Assembly (NCBI GenBank): GCA_003514455.1
Contig: DOQH01000003.1
Location: 11,177-24,419, forward strand
Source of the DNA: Candidatus Magasanikiibacteriota bacterium
GTDB taxonomy: Bacteria; Patescibacteriota; Patescibacteriia; Magasanikbacterales; UBA10003
DNA: 13,243 bases
Direction of reading: 5' to 3'
In this document: piece after piece, positions 7,358-13,106 of the stretch
How positions within the stretch are numbered: the first letter of the stretch is position 1
Layout: every line of letters begins with the position of its first letter
Notes under the pieces: model-generated
Database searches by the model: none
What the model was told of the DNA's origin: nothing
What the model saw: the letters and a program-made list of their open reading frames with translations, nothing else
Made by a program: the position numbers and the translations under genes

Positions 7358-7918
7358 TTAATCTTTGAAAACCCAGGCAACCCACGGGTCTTGATATTTG
7401 CCGGTCGGGTCGGCGTAGTCCACTTCCGTTATACCAGCTCTAGCCAGTGACTCGTGGAAAAGGTCAATGATAATGGGCCCGCCGCTGTTGTCATATGCCA
7501 GTATCCATGTGTAGCCAACACTACCCGGTATTGGGAATTTGCCACATGCCGTGGCAATCACTCCGCATTCCTTCAGCAGGATGAAAAGCAGGGCGTGATA
7601 GTAGCGGCAACATGCAATGCCTCGTCTGAGAGCGTAGGACAGATTGGACTGTTCAGGTGTTGGCCTGTAGACAAAGCCGCGATAGAATTCTTGCTCTTCC
7701 GGACTTTTGGTCTTGGCACTTTTTAGAACCACCGCGTTTTTGGACAATATTTCCAGTACCTGTTCCTTAGCAGCCGCGATGCGATCATCAAGATTGCCCA
7801 TGCCAATCCACTCTTTGGCTTTTCGGCACAGATGTTGAAGATCTTGGCAGTCGTCAACTACTACGCCATAGATTTTGGCTTCACGCCAGTCCCTGCTTAT
7901 TGGATATATCTGCTTCAA
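7358..7918 (-). CDS. Unassigned protein with a transglutaminase-like (cysteine protease fold) region
   Basis: I do not recognise the family. The best start is the TTG at 7916-7918, five bases after a perfect AAGGAGG. The longer reading to 7996 begins inside the promoter's -35 box and cannot be right. The 186-residue product is soluble, with no signal peptide or membrane segment. Residues 98-153 follow the layout of transglutaminase-like domains. ALRRGIACCRYYHALLFILLKECGV matches the helix carrying the nucleophile (C104 followed by R, as in C-R-D-Y-A-A-L-L). SVGYTWILAYD matches the strand that normally reads H-A/T-W, and GPIIIDLFHES matches the strand with the catalytic Asp (D152). The His position is Tyr136, so the classic Cys-His-Asp triad is incomplete unless H108 or H156 substitutes. 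It has its own promoter and terminator and looks more GC-rich by eye than its neighbours. Gene is certain; fold assignment is inference. Confidence 0.7.
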   Translation of the reverse strand: MKQIYPISRDWREAKIYGVVVDDCQDLQHLCRKAKEWIGMGNLDDRIAAAKEQVLEILSKNAVVLKSAKTKSPEEQEFYRGFVYRPTPEQSNLSYALRRGIACCRYYHALLFILLKECGVIATACGKFPIPGSVGYTWILAYDNSGGPIIIDLFHESLARAGITEVDYADPTGKYQDPWVAWVFKD

Positions 7919-7923
7919 GGCAC

Positions 7924-7930
7924 CCTCCTT
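7924..7930 (-). promoter_or_regulatory. Perfect Shine-Dalgarno AAGGAGG fixing a TTG start
   Basis: AAGGAGG on the minus strand lies five bases before the TTG at 7918. It stands out because the pilus, ribosomal, epmA, efp and recA genes of this window have no comparable motif. It decides the start of the transglutaminase-like gene. Confidence 0.88.
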
Positions 7931-7940
7931 CTTGGTTGAA

Positions 7941-7958
7941 TCGCCTTTTCCAAGGCGA
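7941..7958 (-). promoter_or_regulatory. Leader hairpin with GNRA-type loop ahead of the orphan gene
   Basis: The minus-strand leader folds into a 7-bp perfect stem TCGCCTT / AAGGCGA closed by GGAA, a GNRA tetraloop. It sits at the very 5' end of the deduced transcript and 10 bases before the Shine-Dalgarno. Its AAGGC arm is complementary to GCCTT at the start codon, and its CCTT arm to AAGG of the Shine-Dalgarno, so alternative pairings could hide or expose the start. Role (stability or translational switch) is inferred. Confidence 0.6.
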
Positions 7959-7968
7959 GGTTGATTAG

Positions 7969-7996
7969 AGTATAGATGAATTATGAATTTTGTCAA
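7969..7996 (-). promoter_or_regulatory. Sigma-70 promoter of the transglutaminase-like gene
   Basis: TTGACA (7991-7996, perfect -35) is followed, after a 16-base spacer, by TATACT (7969-7974). Initiation near 7962 gives a leader of about 44 bases containing the hairpin and Shine-Dalgarno. It is among the best promoter matches in the window and stands back to back with the rpsF promoter. Confidence 0.88.
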
Positions 7997-8012
7997 TCAT
8001 TTAAGGTGCCCC

Positions 8013-8047
8013 TTGCCAAAAATTTAAGCCCGTGATATACTTATAAT
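8013..8047 (+). promoter_or_regulatory. Promoter of the rpsF-ssb-rpsR operon
   Basis: TTGCCA (8013-8018), a 17-base spacer and TATACT (8036-8041) with an extended TGA form a good sigma-70 promoter. A second overlapping -10, TATAAT at 8042-8047, follows directly. Initiation near 8048-8054 gives a leader of about 90-96 bases before rpsF. Confidence 0.75.
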
Positions 8048-8052
8048 CGAAA

Positions 8053-8116
8053 TGAGCGAACCAAAAGAATATTTTTTTCTTTTGTGAGCGAATGAGATTA
8101 TATGGCGGAGCCATAT
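8053..8116 (+). promoter_or_regulatory. Structured leader of the rpsF operon, candidate ribosomal-protein autoregulatory element
   Basis: Two hairpins lie in the untranslated leader. The first is an 8-bp stem CAAAAGAA / TTCTTTTG (8062-8084, 7-base loop), bracketed by a direct repeat TGAGCGAA (8053-8060 and 8085-8092). The second is a 7-bp stem ATATGGC / GCCATAT with loop GGA (8100-8116), 27 bases before the S6 start. S6-S18 operons in many bacteria are controlled by an S6:S18-binding leader containing a conserved CCG. I do not see that element clearly here, so this may be a divergent version, another control device, or simply structured spacer. Hairpins are seen; function is inferred. Confidence 0.45.
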
Positions 8117-8143
8117 TTACATTAAAAATACTTATAAATATCT

Positions 8144-8575
8144 ATGCGAAAATACGATTGTTTGTTTCTTCTACCAGGTACTTTTTCCGACAGTGAAGTA
8201 CCAGGTCTTTTGGAAAATATTAAGGGCATTTTAGGCGAGTTTGGCGCGGAGAACCCGCAATTTGAAAATTTGGGTCGGCAGAAATTAGCTTACCCGATCA
8301 AGGGCGGCCATTTTGCCTATGTGGTCAATTCTTCTTTTTCATTGGCTCCTGAAAAAGTCGCAGTTTTAAAAAGCAAAATGATTTTGGAACCGTTTGTTTG
8401 GCGTTTTTTACTTTCCGACCATCAAGCTAAAGAAGTTGTCAGGCGCCGAATGGCTCCTCCAATGACTGATAAAGCTCCAGCCACTCAATCCAAAGAATCC
8501 GGCAAAGCAATTGATTTGAAAGCGATTGACAAAAAAATTGAAGAGATTTTACAGCAGGAAAATATTGAGATATAA
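8144..8575 (+). CDS. rpsF: 30S ribosomal protein S6
   Basis: S6 sits on the 30S platform and binds 16S rRNA as a dimer with S18. The 143 residues start MRKYDCLFLLPGTFSDSE, and the beta-alpha-beta core includes LGRQKLAYPIKGGHFAYVVNSSF and the KSKMILEPFVWRFLLS strand, all typical of S6. A C-terminal extension of about 40 residues (after VVRRRMAPP) is lysine/glutamate-rich and variable across the family. It is the first gene of rpsF-ssb-rpsR, behind a structured leader. The start has no Shine-Dalgarno, only A/T-rich sequence. Assignment is secure from both sequence and order. Confidence 0.95.
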   Translation: MRKYDCLFLLPGTFSDSEVPGLLENIKGILGEFGAENPQFENLGRQKLAYPIKGGHFAYVVNSSFSLAPEKVAVLKSKMILEPFVWRFLLSDHQAKEVVRRRMAPPMTDKAPATQSKESGKAIDLKAIDKKIEEILQQENIEI

Positions 8576-8613
8576 TAAAGATTGAAGTTTGTTAAAAATT
8601 TAAAATAATAATT

Positions 8614-9060
8614 ATGAATCTTAATCGCGCGATGATTATTGGAAACCTTACTCGCGATCCGGAAGCCCGCACCACGCCCACAGGCAAATCAGTTGTTTCC
8701 TTTGATGTTGCCACCAACCACTCTTGGACTAACAGTGCCGGAGTCAAGCAGGACGAGGTGGAGTATCATCACATTGTAGCTTGGGCTAAATTGGCTGACA
8801 TTTGCCGTCAATATCTGGGCAAGGGTCGTAAAGTTTATGTGGAGGGTCGTTTGAAAACACGCGAATGGGTTGGTACTGACGGAGTTAAACGCACTCGCAC
8901 TGAAATTATTGCTGATAATATGATCATGTTGGATAGAGGTCCGAGCGGAGGAGTTGCACCTTCTTACACACCTCCGCAACCAACAGTTGACGCAGGAGCC
9001 GCGCCTGCAGTTCAGCCAACAAATGAAGAAGAAATAAAAGTAGAAGATATTCCTTTTTAA
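8614..9060 (+). CDS. ssb: Single-stranded DNA-binding protein
   Basis: SSB coats single-stranded DNA during replication and repair and recruits partners through its acidic tip. The 148 residues open MNLNRAMIIGNLTRDPEART, followed by the OB-fold (about 1-108) with VVSFDVATNH, YHHIVAWAKLADICRQYLGKG and KVYVEGRLKTREW. A Gly/Pro/Ala-rich linker follows, then the tail EEEIKVEDIPF, which keeps the canonical D-x-P-F-type ending. It is shorter than E. coli SSB because the linker is short. It lies between rpsF and rpsR, its standard position, with gaps of 38 and 11 bases. No Shine-Dalgarno precedes the ATG. Confidence 0.97.
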   Translation: MNLNRAMIIGNLTRDPEARTTPTGKSVVSFDVATNHSWTNSAGVKQDEVEYHHIVAWAKLADICRQYLGKGRKVYVEGRLKTREWVGTDGVKRTRTEIIADNMIMLDRGPSGGVAPSYTPPQPTVDAGAAPAVQPTNEEEIKVEDIPF

Positions 9061-9071
9061 ATAACACCATT

Positions 9072-9302
9072 ATGATAAGAGGCAGAAAAAAAAGAATAGT
9101 TCCAAAAATTTGCTATTTTTGCGTTAATAATCTGAACAAAGCGGATTATAAAGATGTTACTTTGTTGCGTCGTTTTGTTTCTTCTTTTATGAAGATCGCC
9201 CCCAAGCGTCGCAGTGGTTTGTGCTCAATGCATCAGCGCAAAGTGGCTGTGGCCATTAAGCGTGCCAGAGAAATGTCTTTGTTGCCGTATTTGCCGAGCT
9301 AA
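9072..9302 (+). CDS. rpsR: 30S ribosomal protein S18, zinc-motif type
   Basis: S18 is the 30S platform partner of S6. The 76 residues include the diagnostic core YKDVTLLRRFVSSFMKIAPKR and the C-terminal KVAVAIKRAREMSLLPYL. It keeps a complete putative zinc ligand set, C14-x2-C17 and C51-x2-H54. This marks the C+ form of S18; many S18 proteins have lost these residues. It is the third gene of the cluster, 11 bases after ssb, and is followed by a stable hairpin. Certain. Confidence 0.97.
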   Translation: MIRGRKKRIVPKICYFCVNNLNKADYKDVTLLRRFVSSFMKIAPKRRSGLCSMHQRKVAVAIKRAREMSLLPYLPS

Positions 9303-9325
9303 ATAAATTGATTATAAAAATTTTG

Positions 9326-9350
9326 TAGGGGCGAGATTTTCTCGCCCCTA
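9326..9350 (+). terminator. Stable hairpin between rpsR and epmA (terminator or repeat)
   Basis: An 11-bp perfect stem TAGGGGCGAGA / TCTCGCCCCTA has a TTT loop. On the plus strand it is followed by only TTTAAT, so termination may be partial. On the minus strand a T-rich run preceded by CAAAA follows. It ends 10 bases before the epmA ATG. I see no convincing separate promoter for epmA, so read-through from the ribosomal operon is likely. The GGGGCGAGA-type palindrome also looks like a dispersed repeat. Confidence 0.65.
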
Positions 9351-9360
9351 TTTAATACCT

Positions 9361-10404
9361 ATGCGTTGGCAAGAATTAAAAAATAATCCAATTGCAAAAG
9401 AAAATTTGCGCCTGCGCGGAGAAATTTTAAAATCCATTCGCGAGTTTTTTTGGCAAAATGGATTTTTGGAAGTGGAAACACCTTTATTGGTAAAAGATGG
9501 TAATTTGGAACCGAATTTGGAATTGTTCAAAACCGAATTAAAAGAAATTGATGGGACAAAGCATAGCGCGTATTTAATTACTTCACCGGAATATGGTTTG
9601 AAAAAACTTTTGGCAGCCGGCTTTCCCAAAATTTTTCAATTTGGTAAATGTTTTCGTAATGGTGAGCCGTGGGCAGGCGCGCACAATCCTGAATTCACCA
9701 TGTTGGAGTGGTATGAGGCAGGTGAGAGTTATTTGGGACTGATGGATAGAGTTGAGGAGCTGTTTAAAGTCATTGCGAGCCCCGAAGTGGCGAAGCAATC
9801 TCGTATTTTTGAGTATCAAGGTCAAAAAATTGATTTTTCTTTGCCTTGGTTTCGTTTGACCATGCGTGAGGCCTGGCAAAAACACGCCGGTGTTGACTTG
9901 AATGATTTTTTAACTTATGATACAATGTTCGCGCTGGTTAAAGAAAAAAAATACACGATTTCTGCCGGTGACACATGGGATGATTTGTTTTTTAAAATTT
10001 TTTTGAGCGAAGTAGAACCAAAAATTGCCACTCTCAGTCAGCCGGTTTTTCTTTATAACTATCCCGTGCAAATGGCCGCGTTGGCGCGCGTTAAAAAAGA
10101 CGACCCACGCTACGCTGAAAGGTTTGAACTCTATATTGGTGGGTTGGAAATTGCTAATGCCTATTCGGAATTGATTGATTGGCAAGAACAGGAAAAACGA
10201 TTTCAAAACGATGTGTTATTACGGCAAAAGCTTGGTAAAGAAACGATTGATTATGATCGCGATTTAGTTGCCGCGCTCAAATCCGGATTACCTGAATGCG
10301 CTGGAATTTCCATAGGAGTTGATCGGCTGGTAATGATTTTGACCAATTCAAAAAAAATTGAAGAAATAATGCCTTTCACGGCTAGCGAATTATTTAAAAA
10401 ATAA
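9361..10404 (+). CDS. epmA: EF-P lysine lysyltransferase (EpmA/PoxA/GenX), LysRS-like
   Basis: EpmA is a truncated class II lysyl-tRNA synthetase that attaches (R)-beta-lysine or lysine to a conserved lysine of elongation factor P. The 347 residues lack the N-terminal OB anticodon-binding domain of true LysRS and begin directly with the catalytic domain. Motif 1 is around IREFFWQNGFLEVETPLL. Motif 2 is FQFGKCFRNGEP followed by AHNPEFTMLEWYEA (about 97-125). Motif 3 is GISIGVDRLVMIL near the C-terminus, with GLEIANAYSELID before it. It is about 20 residues longer than E. coli EpmA. Some of the excess is an in-frame palindromic repeat at codons 137-147, in a linker between motifs 2 and 3. efp follows after 5 bases, which strongly supports the substrate. 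The partner mutase EpmB is not in this window. Confidence 0.92.
   Translation: MRWQELKNNPIAKENLRLRGEILKSIREFFWQNGFLEVETPLLVKDGNLEPNLELFKTELKEIDGTKHSAYLITSPEYGLKKLLAAGFPKIFQFGKCFRNGEPWAGAHNPEFTMLEWYEAGESYLGLMDRVEELFKVIASPEVAKQSRIFEYQGQKIDFSLPWFRLTMREAWQKHAGVDLNDFLTYDTMFALVKEKKYTISAGDTWDDLFFKIFLSEVEPKIATLSQPVFLYNYPVQMAALARVKKDDPRYAERFELYIGGLEIANAYSELIDWQEQEKRFQNDVLLRQKLGKETIDYDRDLVAALKSGLPECAGISIGVDRLVMILTNSKKIEEIMPFTASELFKK
9769..9802 (+). repeat. In-frame palindromic repeat inserted in epmA
   Basis: This element starts GTCATTGCGAG and ends GAAGCAATCTC, with ATTGC / GCAAT as outer inverted arms and GCC / GGC inside. From memory, it matches a dispersed palindromic repeat seen in many unrelated bacterial genomes, usually between genes. 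Here it is read in frame as VIASPEVAKQSR and keeps epmA open. The flanks (EELFK before, FEYQGQKIDF after) join a variable linker of EpmA. Only one copy is in the window, so repeat status rests on recall of the motif. Confidence 0.6.
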
Positions 10405-10409
10405 CATCT

Positions 10410-10970
10410 ATGGCTTCGGTCAATGAAATTTCCAAAGAATCCATTTTGCGTTTAAATGGCGAAATTTATTTGGTAATGGATTCCCAGCATGTGAACCCGG
10501 GTAAGGGCGCGGCTTTTGTGCGCACTAAATTGAAAAATATCAAGAGTGGAAAAACCATTGAAATGACTTTTAAATCAAACGAGTCAGTGGAAATGGTGGA
10601 GGTGGAACGGCGAAGAATGCAGTATTTGTATAATAACGGCCAGATGTATTCTTTTATGGATAATGAAAGCTATGAGCAGATTGAAATCAATGGCTCTCTG
10701 TTGGAAGGCAAGAAAGAATTTTTAAAAGAGGGTTTGGAAGTAATGGTGATTAAATTTGAAGGCGTGCCATTGAGCATGACACTGCCAATGAAGGTGACTT
10801 ATAAAATAGTGGAGGCCGAGCCGGGCGTGAAGGGTGATACAGCTGGCGGTAATGTGACTAAAGAGGCAACAGTGGAAAACGGCACAAAAATTCGCGTTCC
10901 GCTGTTTATTAAAGTTGGTGAAGAAGTGATAGTGAACACAGAAACAGGAGAGTATGTGGAAAGGGCTTGA
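10410..10970 (+). CDS. efp: Elongation factor P
   Basis: EF-P binds between the P and E sites and rescues ribosomes stalled at proline runs. The 186 residues have the full three-domain layout. The N-terminal KOW-like domain has the tip loop HVNPGKGAAFVRTKLKN. The middle OB domain has QYLYNNGQMYSFMDNESYEQIEI in two adjoining strands. The C-terminal OB domain has GVKGDTAGGNVTK, KIRVPLFIKVGEEVIVNTETGEYV. The loop carries lysine (K32), the residue modified by EpmA, rather than the arginine of rhamnosylated EF-P. It lies 5 bases after epmA. Its stop is TGA, so standard stop usage holds. Certain. Confidence 0.98.
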   Translation: MASVNEISKESILRLNGEIYLVMDSQHVNPGKGAAFVRTKLKNIKSGKTIEMTFKSNESVEMVEVERRRMQYLYNNGQMYSFMDNESYEQIEINGSLLEGKKEFLKEGLEVMVIKFEGVPLSMTLPMKVTYKIVEAEPGVKGDTAGGNVTKEATVENGTKIRVPLFIKVGEEVIVNTETGEYVERA

Positions 10971-10997
10971 GTTGTTCTTTTACATAACAATATAACC

Positions 10998-11004
10998 AAG
11001 GGGG
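10998..11004 (+). promoter_or_regulatory. Strong purine-rich ribosome binding site AAGGGGG
   Basis: AAGGGGG lies six bases before the ATG at 11011. It is the second of only two strong Shine-Dalgarno-like sites in the window; both precede orphan genes. A weak promoter, TTGAGT (10967-10972) and TATAAC (10991-10996), overlaps the efp stop, but it would start transcription at about this site, so it is probably not the one used. Confidence 0.7.
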
Positions 11005-11010
11005 TTTGTC

Positions 11011-11565
11011 ATGTTCAACAAGTGGACACTATTCTTGACTATAGTGACTATGGGTGGTGTAGATATCACCACACACCCCGGTCAGAATCAGAAAGAAGAT
11101 GCGCCTGTGTTTGAGCTTCAAAGTAGAGACGAACTCTTGCTGGCCGTGGACTATTCACAGCCACTCAAAGAAGCGGACACTATTGGCCATTTTAGCTGGT
11201 GGGATGACTTGTACATCATAGTGGATCATTTTTCTCATCAGCAATACGGCAAAGCAACAGTCATCGCGCGACTCATCAGATTTGATCATTTGGTCAGCAC
11301 TGATCAGGTTTTAAGGTTCATGGACGAGCGAGATTTGCGTCCAGCCACACTGGCGGAGCTTGTGGCTTTTGGAACGCAATATCACGCCAAACAGATGAGA
11401 TCGTCTCCAATAATCGCTCTCGGTTCAATCTGGATTGACAGCAGCGGTTTCTATCATGTGCCATTTATTCAGAGGGGATACTCTCGTTGTTGTTTGCTGG
11501 GTTTTCACTGGTTTCATGCTTCCGGACAACGGAATCATCGTTTTCTGGCTGTTCGTGACAACTAA
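11011..11565 (+). CDS. Hypothetical protein, orphan gene after efp
   Basis: I do not recognise a named family. The 184 residues begin with a short hydrophobic stretch (WTLFLTIVTMGGVDI, 5-19) that is too weak for a clear signal peptide. Next come an acidic linker and a mixed region with FSWWDDLYIIVDHFS (61-75). The C-terminal half carries striking segments: LRPATLAELVAFG (109-121), SPIIALGSIWIDSSGFYHVPFI (132-153, in two strands), SRCCLLGFHWF (158-168) and a final HRFLAVRDN. The pattern Arg-Pro-Ala-Thr-x-x-Glu-Leu, later W or F, then R-F-L-A-V-R at the very end faintly recalls C-type-lectin/FGE-sulfatase folds (RLPTEAEWE ... RxAxR). That is only inference. It has a strong ribosome binding site and its own terminator, a layout shared with the orphan at 7358-7918. 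Coding is well supported. Confidence 0.75.
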   Translation: MFNKWTLFLTIVTMGGVDITTHPGQNQKEDAPVFELQSRDELLLAVDYSQPLKEADTIGHFSWWDDLYIIVDHFSHQQYGKATVIARLIRFDHLVSTDQVLRFMDERDLRPATLAELVAFGTQYHAKQMRSSPIIALGSIWIDSSGFYHVPFIQRGYSRCCLLGFHWFHASGQRNHRFLAVRDN

Positions 11566-11568
11566 CCT

Positions 11569-11612
11569 GCTCCTGCGCGAATGATTTATCATTTGTCCGG
11601 GAGCTATTTTTT
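11569..11612 (+). terminator. Intrinsic terminator of the orphan gene
   Basis: A bipartite stem begins 3 bases after the stop codon. Outer arms are GCTCC / GGAGC and the inner hairpin is AATGA-TTTA-TCATT. It is followed by TATTTTTT. The internal loop is imperfect, but position and T-run support termination on the plus strand. Confidence 0.75.
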
Positions 11613-11622
11613 ATTCAAAATC

Positions 11623-11650
11623 AAAATCTCCCCCGATTGGGGGAGATTTT
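11623..11650. terminator. Bidirectional terminator at the 3' end of recA
   Basis: A 12-bp perfect stem AAAATCTCCCCC / GGGGGAGATTTT with loop GATT begins 2 bases past the recA stop. T-rich ends on both strands allow it to stop recA (minus) and backstop the convergent orphan gene (plus). Confidence 0.88.
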
Positions 11651-11652
11651 TG

Positions 11653-12714
11653 TTATTCTTCCATTGGCGGTAGCTCTTCATCAGGTGGCGAGGTGTCCAC
11701 AATTTCCGTTGTTTCTTTTTTCTTCACTTCTTCCATTATTCTTTCGCGGATTTCTTTCATTAATTCCGGATTGGCTCTTAAAAATGATTTTGCTGTTTCG
11801 CGGCCAACACCAAGTTTAATGTCGCCATAAGTATATGAATTGCCTGATTTGGTAACAACTTTTTCACCTACTCCAATATCCACCAAGTCGCCGGAAATGG
11901 AAATACCTTCGTTGTACATAATATCAAACTCGCAAGTGCGGAATGGAGCCGCTACTTTGTTTTTCACTATTTTCGCTTTCACGCGATTGCCAATTATTTT
12001 TTCTCCCAGTTTTATCTGCGCCGCGCGCCGTACTTCAATGCGCACCGAACAATAAAATTTCAACGCATTGCCGCCGGTAGTGGTTTCCGGATTGCCGAAA
12101 AACACGCCGATTTTGTGTCTGATTTGATTGATAAAAATTACCACTGTATTAGATTTGCTGATAATGGCCGTGAGTTTGCGGAGCGCCTGCGACATTAGAC
12201 GCGCTTGTAATCCCATATGCGAGTCACCCATATCGCCTTCAATTTCCGCTTTTGGAGTCAACGCCGCCACTGAATCCACCACAATAACATCAACTCCATT
12301 GGAACGCACCAAGGTTTCAACAATATCCAAGGCCTGTTCGCCTGTGTCTGGCTGGGAAATGAGCAATTCTTTGCATTTAACGCCGATTTTAGCAGCATAG
12401 TCAGGATCCAAAGCGTGTTCCGCGTCAACAAAAGCGGCAATGCCACCGACTTTTTGCAATTCCGCCACAATGTGCAAAGCCAAAGTGGTTTTACCAGATG
12501 CCTCAGGCCCAAAAATTTCCACGATTCTTCCTTTTGGCACTCCGCCAACACCAAGAGCCAAATCCAAAGAAAGACAGCCGGTTGGTACTGTCTCCACTTG
12601 CATTTTTTTCGCTTCTCCCAAACGCATTATTGAGCCCTCGCCAAATCGTTCTTTAATTTGATTGATTGCCTCCTCCGCCGCAGCCATTCTTTCGTCAGTC
12701 GCTTTTTTTGCCAT
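11653..12714 (-). CDS. recA: Recombinase RecA
   Basis: RecA forms ATP-dependent filaments on single-stranded DNA, performs strand exchange and usually triggers LexA cleavage. The 353 residues carry Walker [10 protein letters not shown] (69-77), the VDAEHALDP segment (96-104) and Walker [11 protein letters not shown] (143-152). Loop L1 contains [20 protein letters not shown]. Loop L2 starts [21 protein letters not shown], where His and Phe replace the two Met of the common IRMKIGVMFG. The C-terminal end is acidic ([11 protein letters not shown]), as in most RecA. It follows the Ig-like membrane protein by 4 bases and is probably co-transcribed from the promoter inside ftsK. No LexA-type operator is visible upstream, so damage control is unclear. 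Certain. Confidence 0.98.
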   Translation of the reverse strand: MAKKATDERMAAAEEAINQIKERFGEGSIMRLGEAKKMQVETVPTGCLSLDLALGVGGVPKGRIVEIFGPEASGKTTLALHIVAELQKVGGIAAFVDAEHALDPDYAAKIGVKCKELLISQPDTGEQALDIVETLVRSNGVDVIVVDSVAALTPKAEIEGDMGDSHMGLQARLMSQALRKLTAIISKSNTVVIFINQIRHKIGVFFGNPETTTGGNALKFYCSVRIEVRRAAQIKLGEKIIGNRVKAKIVKNKVAAPFRTCEFDIMYNEGISISGDLVDIGVGEKVVTKSGNSYTYGDIKLGVGRETAKSFLRANPELMKEIRERIMEEVKKKETTEIVDTSPPDEELPPMEE

Positions 12715-12718
12715 AGTG

Positions 12719-13105
12719 TTATTTCAAGGAAATATCCTTTGGTTCTTTAAGAATTACATTGCGAATTAAAGTTGTTGATTGTCCGTATTTTTTAATTGCC
12801 CGCACCACTATCACATTCAAGCCGGGATTTAAAATAATAGGTTCTTCAAAAAATCCTTTGATATTACTAATAACTTCGTGTCCGTTGATTTGTACTCGCG
12901 TTTCAGGATTGGTAATGCCTTTGACCAAAAGATTCGGGGCGGCGCTAACAGAATTATCAATCGGCGTTTCCAGGTCTAACGGAGGAGTGCTAAAAGTTCC
13001 AGCTAGGTTAATACCTAAATATATTAGCAAACCTGCCACAACAGTCAAGGCGGCTGCGCGACGCAAAATACTGGGTATGTCTTTTTGTAAAACCCAAGGT
13101 GCCAT
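12719..13105 (-). CDS. Membrane-anchored single Ig-like domain protein between ftsK and recA
   Basis: This 128-residue protein has a short N-terminal tail, one membrane segment at about 17-37 ([19 protein letters not shown]), a Pro-rich spacer, and one extracytoplasmic beta domain at about 57-122. The domain has the pattern [20 protein letters not shown], then [20 protein letters not shown] and a final strand. This matches bacterial Ig-like/glucodextranase-B-type modules (G-x-T-x-P-x-x-x-V-x-I-N-G ... G-F ... L-x-x-G-x-N). The membrane-proximal part resembles the region after the HTH domain in RodZ-like proteins, but no HTH is present and only one base separates it from ftsK, so none has been lost upstream in frame. 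Role unknown; an envelope or division-site link is a guess from ftsK. Start is the ATG right after the ftsK TAA. Confidence 0.8.
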   Translation of the reverse strand: MAPWVLQKDIPSILRRAAALTVVAGLLIYLGINLAGTFSTPPLDLETPIDNSVSAAPNLLVKGITNPETRVQINGHEVISNIKGFFEEPIILNPGLNVIVVRAIKKYGQSTTLIRNVILKEPKDISLK

Positions 13106-13106
13106 G

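Noticed and set aside
7919..7996. Longer N-terminus of the transglutaminase-like gene starting at 7996
   Set aside because: The start triplet is the TTG of the TTGACA -35 box, upstream of the deduced transcript; the TTG at 7918 with AAGGAGG is far better.
8052..8087. Eleven-codon upstream reading frame MSEPKEYFFLL before rpsF
   Set aside because: It has no ribosome binding site and coincides with a hairpin arm; its frame is probably incidental. Kept only as a note under the leader finding.
8689..8979. Antisense reading frame across ssb
   Set aside because: It lies wholly within the certain ssb gene on the other strand and shows no protein-like features; other long antisense frames over pilB, epmA and recA are the same kind of shadow.
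9361..10404. Ordinary lysyl-tRNA synthetase
   Set aside because: The N-terminal anticodon-binding OB domain is missing, the length is about 350, and efp follows directly, so EpmA fits better.
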